Shown: piece by piece, positions 53,513 to 61,859 of the stretch
Numbering within the stretch: the first letter of the stretch is position 1
Layout: every line of letters starts with the position of its first letter
Assembly: GCF_004005815.1 (NCBI RefSeq)
Contig: NZ_SACK01000008.1
Span: 62,001 to 126,000, forward strand
DNA length: 64,000 nt
From: Mucilaginibacter limnophilus
GTDB taxonomy: Bacteria; Bacteroidota; Bacteroidia; Sphingobacteriales; Sphingobacteriaceae
Reading direction: 5' to 3'
Program-made: the position numbers and the translations under genes
Notes under the pieces: generated by a model
Databases searched by the model: none
Seen by the model: the letters and a program-made list of their open reading frames with translations, nothing else
What the model was told of the DNA's origin: nothing

Positions 53513-54184
53513 CTGTTTTTTTGGACTCTGCCAGCTAAGTTAACAATGTTTGACATTAAAAAGTTAACTGCAATTAAATTGTCGCTCGTCATTCCGTAAG
53601 GAGTTGCAGTTATAATGTGGACGGCTTACTTTATTAACATTGAAACTGCTATTTGGACTGTTATTATACCTGGGAGATTATGATCGAAAATCGCTGACAT
53701 TAAATCATCCGGCAACGCATCTCTTTATACCATGACCGGTCTACACGCAACAGTTCACCGTTCTTAAGTTGGACAACATATGCACAGGGCCACCCGAGAC
53801 TACTTATTTATATAAACAAGCAAAATCGGTCGGTTATTCAGGCATTTGACGAAAAAGGACAAAGTATCGGAACAACCATGTTTAAAAATGGTAAACCCGA
53901 CCGCAGGGAAGGAAGATCTCGGCCGATAAGGGTATTCCAGATCTTTGATGCGATTATCCCAGCACGTTAACTTGTCTTTAAAAGGTTGATTTATTATAAC
54001 AAGTTCCCATAACCAAAATACTCAATAGCAAATTTTGATTAGCCGTATGCTGATAAAACTCGTTGTGATGACCCGGCCGGGATACTCACAGGATAAAAAT
54101 CCTATAAAACCACAATTATACGGCAAATTTAAAAGCGCGAAGCCGACAAAACTATGACTAAGCAGAACAAACCGCCTTCATCAA

Positions 54185-55162
54185 TCAAGCCAAATGCATA
54201 ACAGCATACAAAGCTGTAGCAGAAATCAGCCCCCAAAGTACAACACCTTGAAAAAGCGGCTTAAAACCTACAGATGCCAAGACCATTTTTGATAACCCTG
54301 CGCCAATTAAAAATAAGGTCAAGCTAAGCCCTGCTTTTGCCACGGTAATCAGGTATGGACTTACTATTTTAATTGCAGGTATATAAGTATCAGCCACCAT
54401 AGCCATTATAAATAAAGCTATAAAGTAGGGTATGCTTATTTTTTTTGAGTTATTTTTAAAGATAAAGGTAGAGAGAAATGCTATCGGAATGATCCAAAGT
54501 GCGCGTGTCAATTTAACGGTAGTCGCCACTTCCAGTGCGTGGTTGCCGTATTTACTTGCCGCGCCTACTACAGAACTGGTATCGTGAATGGCAATCGCGC
54601 ACCACAGCCCAAATTGCGTTTGTGATAAATTGAAGTAATGGCCGATCACCGGGAAAACGAATAAGGCAATGGAGTTGAGAATGAAAACACAGCCTAACGC
54701 AACAGAAATTTGTTTTTCATCTGCTTTAATCACCGGTGAAATCGCAGCGATTGCACTGCCGCCACAAATGGCCGTCCCTGATGAGATAAGATAAGAAGTT
54801 TTCTGATCGATGTTTAACCAACGTCCCATCAGGTATCCGAATACCAAAGTCGAGCTAATTGATACTACCGTGAAGAGAATCCCTTCCCGGCCGGCCTGCA
54901 TGGCGCTATGTACATTCATTCCAAATCCTAACCCAACCACAGAGACCTGCAATAGCCAGTGTGTTAATCTATGATTTAAATGCAGATAAGGATGCCCGCT
55001 CACCTGTGCTACTATTAAACCCAGGAAAAGTGCAATAGCCGGACTAACAAAAGGTGTTGCACATAAAGCTACGCAAATAACGAAAATTACTTTTCTGCCG
55101 GTATGATTTATGTGGAGCAAGGTGCCTGTTTTATAAACTGGAATGGGATGATGTGTGTTCAT
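54185..55162 (-). CDS. YeiH/UPF0324 family putative sulfate exporter
   Basis: A 325-residue membrane protein with about ten helices. GTAICGGSAIAAISPVI is the conserved family motif, and AIHDTSSVVGAASKYG follows. YeiH proteins sit near LysR regulators such as YeiE, in Escherichia coli too. Transport of sulfite or sulfonates is suggested in the family, but not proved. It is divergent from a LysR gene here, with a likely operator between them. Confidence 0.87.
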   Translation of the reverse strand: MNTHHPIPVYKTGTLLHINHTGRKVIFVICVALCATPFVSPAIALFLGLIVAQVSGHPYLHLNHRLTHWLLQVSVVGLGFGMNVHSAMQAGREGILFTVVSISSTLVFGYLMGRWLNIDQKTSYLISSGTAICGGSAIAAISPVIKADEKQISVALGCVFILNSIALFVFPVIGHYFNLSQTQFGLWCAIAIHDTSSVVGAASKYGNHALEVATTVKLTRALWIIPIAFLSTFIFKNNSKKISIPYFIALFIMAMVADTYIPAIKIVSPYLITVAKAGLSLTLFLIGAGLSKMVLASVGFKPLFQGVVLWGLISATALYAVMHLA

Positions 55163-55231
55163 GAATGAATATTTAATAGCACAAATATGAAAACCTCTCG
55201 AGCCTGATTTTTATGATATAAAGGCCTGATC

Positions 55232-55248
55232 AATAACCAAAAGTTATT
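55232..55248. promoter_or_regulatory. LysR-type operator candidate
   Basis: AATAAC, 5-nt spacer CAAAA, GTTATT: a perfect 6-bp inverted repeat fitting the T-N11-A LysR motif. It lies between yeiH and the LysR gene. Confidence 0.45.
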
Positions 55249-55342
55249 AAAGCTTTAAATTGGTATCTTGTCAACGGTAAAGTACTGGCTTATGGGTTAA
55301 CTTATAACAGCCTGCTGTTTCCTGTTTTTATATTTAAAATTT

Positions 55343-56239
55343 ATGCTTGACTTTAGATTAAAGGTATTTGACACCGTAGCTAAACGACTCAGCTTTACTC
55401 GGGCTGCTGAAGAATTATATATTACCCAACCGGCGGTAACCAAGCACATCAGGGAACTGGAAGCTTATTTTAAAACTTCACTTATTGAACGAAGCGGCAA
55501 TCGCAAGGTGAGCTTAACGCCGGCAGGAAGAATCTTGCTCGCCTATGCTGAGCAGATCGCCAGTGTATATAAGGGGTTGGAGTTTGAAATGAATGCACTG
55601 GTGAATAAGCATAGTGGCGTATTGCGGATAGGCGCCAGTACAACCGTAGCGCAATATGTGCTGCCCCCGGTTCTGGCCGGTTTTCACGAACGGTTTAAAG
55701 ACGTTAAAGTGATATTGGTTACCGGTAACACTGAGCAAGTAGAAGAAGCCTTGCTTAAAAAGGAAATAGACCTTGGGATAATTGAAGGAATGACACGGCA
55801 GCCGCAGATCAGTTATCAGGAATTCGGTAAAGACGAACTTGTGCTTGTTAGTAGTATCTCTAACCAAAAACTCAAAAAATATGTCTTGAAGCCTGAGGAA
55901 TTGAAAAATTATCCGTTTTTGTTAAGGGAGCCCGGATCGGGGACTTTGGAGTTCATTGCTTATGCATTAAAAGAGCGGGATATCCGGTTAAATGATTTAA
56001 ATGTTGAAATGCAGCTTGGTAGTACAGAAAGCATGAAGTCTTACTTGCTCAACAGTAATTGCATTGCATTTTTATCTGTTCATGCCATCGTTAAAGAGCT
56101 TAAGTCTGGGGAGTGCAGAATTGTTGATGTTGAAGGACTTTCCATTACACGTCCTTTTCATTTTATTCAGCCACTGGGGCATCCCTTACCCTTAGCTGAA
56201 CTATTTCAACGCTTCTCATCAACGTACAGATTATCATGA
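55343..56239 (+). CDS. LysR family transcriptional regulator (YeiE-like)
   Basis: A 298-residue regulator. The HTH reads SFTRAAEELYITQPAVTKHI at about 17-36. The effector domain spans about 90-295 (VLRIGASTTVAQYVLPP, then LLREPGSGTLEF). It is divergent from yeiH, as is YeiE in enterobacteria, so control of the exporter is likely. The ligand is unknown; sulfite is one candidate from the family. Confidence 0.9.
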   Translation: MLDFRLKVFDTVAKRLSFTRAAEELYITQPAVTKHIRELEAYFKTSLIERSGNRKVSLTPAGRILLAYAEQIASVYKGLEFEMNALVNKHSGVLRIGASTTVAQYVLPPVLAGFHERFKDVKVILVTGNTEQVEEALLKKEIDLGIIEGMTRQPQISYQEFGKDELVLVSSISNQKLKKYVLKPEELKNYPFLLREPGSGTLEFIAYALKERDIRLNDLNVEMQLGSTESMKSYLLNSNCIAFLSVHAIVKELKSGECRIVDVEGLSITRPFHFIQPLGHPLPLAELFQRFSSTYRLS

Positions 56240-56503
56240 TTAATCGGTACTAATTAGTCAACCAGGTAACCAAAATTGGACAACCTAAACAGTAATGGTA
56301 CCCACAGCATACGCACTTCAGGATAGTATTAAAGGTTCGTTGCCTGTATGCCGAACATATAGATCAACTATTTAAAATTACCTCGTGTGCCCGGCAACTC
56401 AATTTGCCGCCTTAACGTTTGTTTTTCCCGCTTCGCTGATTGTTTTCTATTTCAAAAGATTTCGATCCCATTGTTTTGCAGAAGATTATATAATACAAAA
56501 CAT

Positions 56504-56737
56504 ATGAAGACAAGAATCTTATTAAGTATTTTGACCACAGCTTGCCTGTGGTTCCAAACAAGTACTGCACAAATAGTGGTTGCCAGAAGGCCGGTAGTTT
56601 ACCGCCCGCGCCCGGTGTTAGTGGTAAAGCCAGCACGTGTATTATTGCCCGCCCGGCGCGTTGTTATTGTGAAGCCGGCACCTATTGTCCGGGCTGTACC
56701 AGTCAGGCCGCGGAGAAAAGTGATCATCTACCGATAA
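56504..56737 (+). CDS. Small secreted Val/Arg/Pro-rich repeat protein
   Basis: The start at 56504 (MKTRILLSILTTACLWFQ) gives a good signal peptide; the longer upstream frame would lack it. The mature 55 residues are nearly all Val, Arg, Pro, Ala, Lys in short repeats such as RRPVVYRPRPVLVVKPARV. It is strongly basic and could bind envelope polyanions. No family is recognised. It precedes a second small secreted protein and a two-component system. Confidence 0.6.
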   Translation: MKTRILLSILTTACLWFQTSTAQIVVARRPVVYRPRPVLVVKPARVLLPARRVVIVKPAPIVRAVPVRPRRKVIIYR

Positions 56738-56773
56738 ATAAAAATTGCTTTGAACACCCATAAATAGTTAAAA

Positions 56774-57148
56774 ATGAAAAATCTGATTGCTTGCCTTATC
56801 CTGATCCTATCTTTGCCATATGCTGCTTCGGCACAAACGGCTGGTACCAAATTGACGGAGGATCAAAAAAAGGAATACAAAGCCAAAATGGAGGCCTTTA
56901 AGACCGAGCTTAAACTTACGGACGAACAGCAACCAAAATTCGAGCAGATCAATTTGCAGTTTCTTGAAGAGCTGGCAAAGTTGAAACAAGACAATGGCTC
57001 CAGAATAAGTAAATACCGCAAACTAAAAGCCGCTACCAATGACCGGAATAGAAAAATTAAAGATATGCTGACCGCTGAGCAATACAAGGTATTCCAGGCA
57101 CATCAAACAGAAATGAAGGACGAACTGAAATCACTGCGGTCGCAGTAA
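56774..57148 (+). CDS. Periplasmic helical protein with LTxxQ-like motif
   Basis: A 124-residue exported protein. The signal ends AASAQ. The mature part is all-helical and charged: LKLTDEQQPKFEQINLQFLEEL includes an LTDEQ motif like that of Spy/CpxP proteins, followed by LTAEQYKVFQAHQ. Such proteins sense or buffer envelope stress. It lies 6 bp before a sensor kinase, so a link to that sensor is plausible. Confidence 0.7.
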   Translation: MKNLIACLILILSLPYAASAQTAGTKLTEDQKKEYKAKMEAFKTELKLTDEQQPKFEQINLQFLEELAKLKQDNGSRISKYRKLKAATNDRNRKIKDMLTAEQYKVFQAHQTEMKDELKSLRSQ

Positions 57149-57154
57149 CACGGA

Positions 57155-58228
57155 ATGCAGATAGCACAATCCAAATACAGCCGCCTGCTTATACCTTTAA
57201 CGGCCCTCGCCGTTGCCTTATTTATGACGTTGCCACGGATAGGCATCATGGCCTATTTGAGGACTAACCCGGGGCTACGCATGAGTCAGATCACTTGGGG
57301 CGATCTGGGGAGCAAATTCTTATATGCCTTCCTCGTCGCATGGCTGTTTCTCTGGCTTAACGCCGCCAACATCAATATCGCTGTTGGCTTCAGGACGATC
57401 AGAACGTCGAAATTCAGTCATCGGCTGCTGATTAATATTTTGCTGTTTCTGCTGGTCAGATGGCTGTTTCGCTTATCCGGTATCCCTGAAGTAAGCGCTT
57501 TAAGGCCGGGCAGAGGCGCCACATTCCTTTTCAATATCAGTTTGGTACTCGAAGTCAGCTTTTGTATCTTAATTGCAGAGATCTACCGTCTATTCAGGAA
57601 GCATCAGGAACAACTGCTTCGTAATGAAATGTTACTCAAAATCAATGCTGAGGCAAGGTTTGAGGTTTTAAAGAACCAGGTCAATCCACATTTCTTGTTC
57701 AACTCGCTGAATACCATCAATGCAGTGATTGACAAAGATGTCGCGGCTGCAAAAAGATTTGTTAACAATATGTCGCAGGTTTACCGGCATATTTTAAACA
57801 GCTCCGGGAGGCCCGTCATTACGCTGGCCGAGGAAATGGAGTTCACCACGGCATATGTCAGCATGTTGATGGAGCGCCACGCTGATAGTATCTCAATTGA
57901 AATAATGGTGCCTGATGAATACAATTCGCTATTATTACCGCCGGTATCTTTACAGGTGCTGATAGAAAATGCGGTCAAGCACAACGTAATGTCGACCGGC
58001 AACCCTTTGAAAATCAGTGTTTCAGCACACGAGGGTTGCATAGTGGTGAGTAATAAAGTGAGCGAAAGGAAATTGAAATCACCTTCAACCGGTACAGGCC
58101 TGTGGAACCTGGATCAGCGATACCGGCACTTGTGCAGCGGTACAATAACTATCAGTAATAACGATGGCGTGTTTACCGTTGCCTTACCCCTTTTAAAGGC
58201 GTATGGTGACAAATATGTACCGGTATAG
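57155..58228 (+). CDS. LytS/YehU-type sensor histidine kinase
   Basis: A 357-residue membrane kinase with about four N-terminal helices (residues 10-150). The His_kinase domain has KNQVNPHFLFNSLNTIN with the phospho-acceptor His179, and LLPPVSLQVLIENAVKHN is the N box. GTGLWNLDQRYRHL is the G box. It passes phosphate to the LytTR regulator that follows 15 bp later. The signal is unknown. Confidence 0.9.
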   Translation: MQIAQSKYSRLLIPLTALAVALFMTLPRIGIMAYLRTNPGLRMSQITWGDLGSKFLYAFLVAWLFLWLNAANINIAVGFRTIRTSKFSHRLLINILLFLLVRWLFRLSGIPEVSALRPGRGATFLFNISLVLEVSFCILIAEIYRLFRKHQEQLLRNEMLLKINAEARFEVLKNQVNPHFLFNSLNTINAVIDKDVAAAKRFVNNMSQVYRHILNSSGRPVITLAEEMEFTTAYVSMLMERHADSISIEIMVPDEYNSLLLPPVSLQVLIENAVKHNVMSTGNPLKISVSAHEGCIVVSNKVSERKLKSPSTGTGLWNLDQRYRHLCSGTITISNNDGVFTVALPLLKAYGDKYVPV

Positions 58229-58243
58229 TTTAAATTACGGACC

Positions 58244-59017
58244 ATGGATATATTGATCATAGAAGATGAACCTAACGCGGCCAGGCAGTTGCAAGGCATG
58301 ATTGCGGCTTGCCGACCTCTGGCACGGTTTGGCCCGCTGATCGATAGTCTGCGTGATGCGGTGAGTTATTTGGGCGATGGGCATTCGCCTGACCTGATCT
58401 TTCTGGACATTCATCTTGCTGACGGGCACGCATTCGATCTCTTTGAACGTGTTGACATACCATGCCCGGTTATTTTTACCACCGCCTATGATCAATATGC
58501 TGTTAAAGCATTCGAAGTGAACAGCCTTGATTACCTATTGAAACCGATGTTGGAAGAAAGGGTGCGTAAGGCCCTGGATAAATTTGACCTGCATTGTTCA
58601 ATACGACAGCCAGGCAAATTAGACGAGACCTACCTCGGCCGGTTACAAAGCCTGCTATCCGCCGGTAATAATAACTACAGACAAAGTTTCCTTATACCTT
58701 ATAGAGACAAATTGCTGCCGGTACAGGTAAAAGATTTTGCCTGGTTTGAAATAAAGCAGGGAGTGGTTAGTGGCACAAGGTTGGACGGTACGTTTCACTT
58801 GCTGGAAGAACGTTCATTGGATGAGTTAACGAAGCTTCTTGATCCCCGGCAGTTCTATCGGGCCAACCGCCAGTTCTTGATCAACAAGGCTGCGTTAAAG
58901 GAAGTCGTACATTACTTTAACGGCAAACTGTTAGTGCGGTTACATCCTGAGCCATCGGATAAAGTGATCATCAGCCGGGAGAAGGTGACACAGTTCAAAT
59001 CATGGGTCACCGCTTAA
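58244..59017 (+). CDS. LytTR-family response regulator
   Basis: A 257-residue regulator. The receiver domain (1-125) has EDE at 7-9, Asp55 in LIFLDIHL and a Lys in LLKPM. The LytTR DNA-binding domain (about 150-257) has FLIPYRDKLLPV and FYRANRQFLINKAAL. It pairs with the upstream LytS-type kinase and probably controls a few target promoters with direct repeats. Confidence 0.92.
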   Translation: MDILIIEDEPNAARQLQGMIAACRPLARFGPLIDSLRDAVSYLGDGHSPDLIFLDIHLADGHAFDLFERVDIPCPVIFTTAYDQYAVKAFEVNSLDYLLKPMLEERVRKALDKFDLHCSIRQPGKLDETYLGRLQSLLSAGNNNYRQSFLIPYRDKLLPVQVKDFAWFEIKQGVVSGTRLDGTFHLLEERSLDELTKLLDPRQFYRANRQFLINKAALKEVVHYFNGKLLVRLHPEPSDKVIISREKVTQFKSWVTA

Positions 59018-59107
59018 GCTGCTTATTATACCGTTTGGCTGTATCAATACGAACTCTCCTGCTATTATCTGCCTTTCTTTGTGTCATCTTATTATAAAGT
59101 TAACACC

Positions 59108-60034
59108 ATGAAAATGATTTTAAATTTTATCAACCTGTGCATATGCTTATTGATGCTTTCCTGTGGTAAGGACGACCCTAAACCTGCAGAATACCGCTTT
59201 ACTGAACAAGTGGTGATAGACGGCATCCGCCGGACGTACATTATCAAACTTCCGCAAAACTATTACAATAATGACAGCTCACGGGCAATGGTCATTGGTC
59301 TGCACGGCGGAGGCGGCAGCGCAGCGCAATTCGAAAGGGCCTATGGATTTGACCAGAAGGCCGATAAGGAAGGTTTTGTGGCCGTTTATCCGGACGGGGT
59401 ACAGAAAGAGGATGGCTTGGGTTTATTAAAGATCCGTACCTGGAACGCAGGCACCTGTTGCGACTTTGCAATGAACACCAACGTTAATGACGTGAAGTTC
59501 ATCAGCACATTGATCGATAACATCAGCAGCCGCTTTCATATTAACCGCAAAAAAGTTTATGTAACAGGCATGTCCAATGGTGGCATGATGGCCTACCGCC
59601 TGGCTTCCGAATTGCCGGGCAAGATCGCCGCAGTCGGTATTGTCAGTGCCACCATGGTCGCACCGAAGGATGCCTCCAAACAGGGCGTTGTGCCAATCAT
59701 TCATGTTCACAGTAAGCTGGATACGAAGGTGCCGTTTATCGGAGGTACCGGTATTGGCGATTATGACTTTCCGCCAGTAATGGATGGTATCAATTACTGG
59801 GCAAACCGAAACCATTGCACTGTTAATCCTGTAACAGCGCAGCGCCAGGGTTACACCTTACAAAGCTGGAAGAACAGCGAAGGCAGCATCCTTATTCAAT
59901 GCTATTTAACCGAAGACGGCGGGCATGCCTGGCCCCAATCAGCGATACAAGGTCGCCGGGGGGATACGCCCTCCACAGTGATCAACGCAACCGATCTGAT
60001 CTGGGATTTTTGCAACAGGTTTACCCTTCCTTGA
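59108..60034 (+). CDS. Secreted PHB-depolymerase/feruloyl-esterase-like lipoprotein (LpqC type)
   Basis: The start at 59108 (MKMILNFINLCICLLMLSC) gives a lipoprotein signal ending MLSCGKD; the longer frame from 59081 adds nine residues of no use. The esterase fold shows GLHGGGGSAAQFERAYG for the oxyanion hole, VTGMSNGGMMAYRLA for the Ser nucleophile, and EDGGHAWPQ for the His. It would act outside the cell on polyesters or aromatic esters. Neighbours give no pathway. Confidence 0.85.
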   Translation: MKMILNFINLCICLLMLSCGKDDPKPAEYRFTEQVVIDGIRRTYIIKLPQNYYNNDSSRAMVIGLHGGGGSAAQFERAYGFDQKADKEGFVAVYPDGVQKEDGLGLLKIRTWNAGTCCDFAMNTNVNDVKFISTLIDNISSRFHINRKKVYVTGMSNGGMMAYRLASELPGKIAAVGIVSATMVAPKDASKQGVVPIIHVHSKLDTKVPFIGGTGIGDYDFPPVMDGINYWANRNHCTVNPVTAQRQGYTLQSWKNSEGSILIQCYLTEDGGHAWPQSAIQGRRGDTPSTVINATDLIWDFCNRFTLP

Positions 60035-60329
60035 AAGGCGGATAGTTCCAATTTGCCGTCTATTTATTTGTACTGTCATCTCAGAAAGAGTGAACACGGA
60101 TAGTCGCGAACGGCCCGGCCTGCAGTGTACGGTGTTATATATAGTAACAGATCTCGGCGGGTTTTCACATCAATAATACGAATGATCGGATATCCTGAAG
60201 GCAACTATAATCCTCGTATATAATATGGATCCAACTGCTTTAATCCAGCTTCGTTTTCTCTAAATAAATACGCGGCACGTTGGCCCTTCATAAAAAAACT
60301 GATAAACGGCTAAGCACCTGTAACATTTT

Positions 60330-60764
60330 CTAATATTCCCGGCTGGGGCTAAGATTGTGATTGAGCCGCACCAAGTTGATCCATAAATTAAATTGCTCGT
60401 CCTCGTCAATCCCAGCGAATGCTGCCTGAGCGATTTCTTTCACGGCAGCATTTAATGATCGTTCAATCACTTCAGCTTTTCCTGTAAGGTATATGGTTTG
60501 CTCATCCCGGTCATTATAAACTTGGGCTAACTCGATGTAACCAGCAGTTTTCAGATCAGACAATGAGGACATCAGATCCGGTAAGCTTGCCGTTACATAT
60601 TTGAGTAATTCAGATGGAGTGGTCGTTCCGTCCATTCTGAAAAGCGTCAGCATTATCAGATAGTGTTCGGCAAGATCATATTGAGAAAAAGCGCTCTTGA
60701 AGTGGCGGTGTAATGCCGCGTTGGCAGCCGTTAACTGCAAACTGATGTCTTTAATAATATCCAT
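60330..60764 (-). CDS. MarR-like winged-helix regulator
   Basis: A 144-residue protein. Helices AEHYLIMLTLFRMDG and the HTH TPSELLKYVTASLPDLMSSLSDLKTAGYIEL, split in the middle, precede the wing (NDRDEQTIYLTGKAEV). The pattern is that of MarR regulators. It lies directly after the efflux adaptor gene, in the same direction, so it probably represses the pump. Confidence 0.75.
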   Translation of the reverse strand: MDIIKDISLQLTAANAALHRHFKSAFSQYDLAEHYLIMLTLFRMDGTTTPSELLKYVTASLPDLMSSLSDLKTAGYIELAQVYNDRDEQTIYLTGKAEVIERSLNAAVKEIAQAAFAGIDEDEQFNLWINLVRLNHNLSPSREY

Positions 60765-60776
60765 CTATAATTTGCT

Positions 60777-61859
60777 TTATTTTATGGTTTGGCCTTCTTT
60801 AATTTCGTCGCTGGCATGCAGCAATATTTGATCACCAGTTTTTAGGTTCCCAAAAACTTCGGTCTGCTCATCGCCTGCAATGCCTTCCTTGATATCAGCA
60901 TAAACAGCTTTGCCATTCTTAATCTTAATAACATACTGGCGCTCTGTCGACCGGACTATTGCGTTATTGGGTACTATGAGTGATTTCGCCCCCAGGATCA
61001 ACGGAATCTTGACCTCTCCATACATGCCTGGTTTCAATCGCTGACCGGCGTTCTCTACGTCGATTTCGACGGCCTCAGAACGCTGATTGCTGAGTGCGTT
61101 GGATGAACGGCTAATGAAGGCTTTATTTTCCTTTCCCGGTAGCGCGTTGAAAATAAATGAGACTTTTTGCTTGAGATCCACTTTGTCAACATATGATTCC
61201 GGTATCATGACCTCCAAGCGAAGCTTACGGGTATCCTGTAATACGAGCATCGGTTGATCTGATGCTTTACCGGGTCCCACCAAAGCACCCGCTGAAACGT
61301 TTCGCTGGACAATCATTCCGTCAAAAGGCGCTCGGATGTTTAGGTACGACTGTATATCACGTACTGACGCAGCATTGGATTGTTCTGATAGAACTACCGC
61401 TTCATCCGCCCTCATTTTAGAAAGTGCATTATCCAGATCAAGCGGAGAAACAGCTCCTTCTTCTTTGGCCGCCTCCTTAAGGCGCCGGTATTTCTCCCTG
61501 CTGGCATTGGCTGCTTCCCTGGCTTGAAGATACCTGGCGTTAGCCGCCTGTACCTGTGACATCATTTCCGGAGCTTCCAGAACAGCCAGTAATTGCCCTT
61601 TTCGCACAACTGAACCCCGATCAACATTGATCTGCTTGACAAAGCTGTTGATCTTGGCAAAGAGATTTACTTCATTAAAGGGTTTCAGCTGGCCGGGCAA
61701 ACGTACATAGCTTGAGAGTCTCTTTTCGGATACAGTACCCGTCTCGAAATTCTCCCCTGCAGCGGTCTTTTCTGCGGTCATATCTACCGGTTTTTCTGAA
61801 TGGGAACATCCGCCCATTATAGCGGATAGTAGTATAAGAGCGTATAATGTCTGTCTCAT
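60777..61859 (-). CDS. RND efflux periplasmic adaptor lipoprotein
   Basis: A 360-residue membrane-fusion protein. The signal ends IMGGCSHSE with a lipobox Cys near 18. NLFAKINSFVKQINVDRGSVVRKGQLLAVLE (in pieces) is the biotinyl-lipoyl domain, flanked by a coiled-coil hairpin (KYRRLKEAAKEEGAVS), and LNIRAPFDGMIVQRNVSAG returns it. The beta-barrel and membrane-proximal parts follow. It links the RND pump to an outer-membrane channel. Its ATG overlaps the pump stop by 4 bp (ATGA). Confidence 0.88.
   Translation of the reverse strand: MRQTLYALILLSAIMGGCSHSEKPVDMTAEKTAAGENFETGTVSEKRLSSYVRLPGQLKPFNEVNLFAKINSFVKQINVDRGSVVRKGQLLAVLEAPEMMSQVQAANARYLQAREAANASREKYRRLKEAAKEEGAVSPLDLDNALSKMRADEAVVLSEQSNAASVRDIQSYLNIRAPFDGMIVQRNVSAGALVGPGKASDQPMLVLQDTRKLRLEVMIPESYVDKVDLKQKVSFIFNALPGKENKAFISRSSNALSNQRSEAVEIDVENAGQRLKPGMYGEVKIPLILGAKSLIVPNNAIVRSTERQYVIKIKNGKAVYADIKEGIAGDEQTEVFGNLKTGDQILLHASDEIKEGQTIK

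Larger units (their letters stand above)
53090..54184. other. Decayed 1.1-kb region
   Basis: No full gene is seen. Remnants include a minus-strand fragment at 53360-53512 (separate entry) and an open plus frame without a start at about 53704-53970, reading SVIQAFDEKGQSIGTTMF among others, of unknown origin. AT-rich sequence and multiple stops elsewhere point to decay. Confidence 0.5.

Noticed and set aside
56387..56503. Upstream start for the Val/Arg/Pro-rich protein
   Set aside because: The extension is Cys/Arg/Phe-rich random sequence and hides a clean signal peptide.
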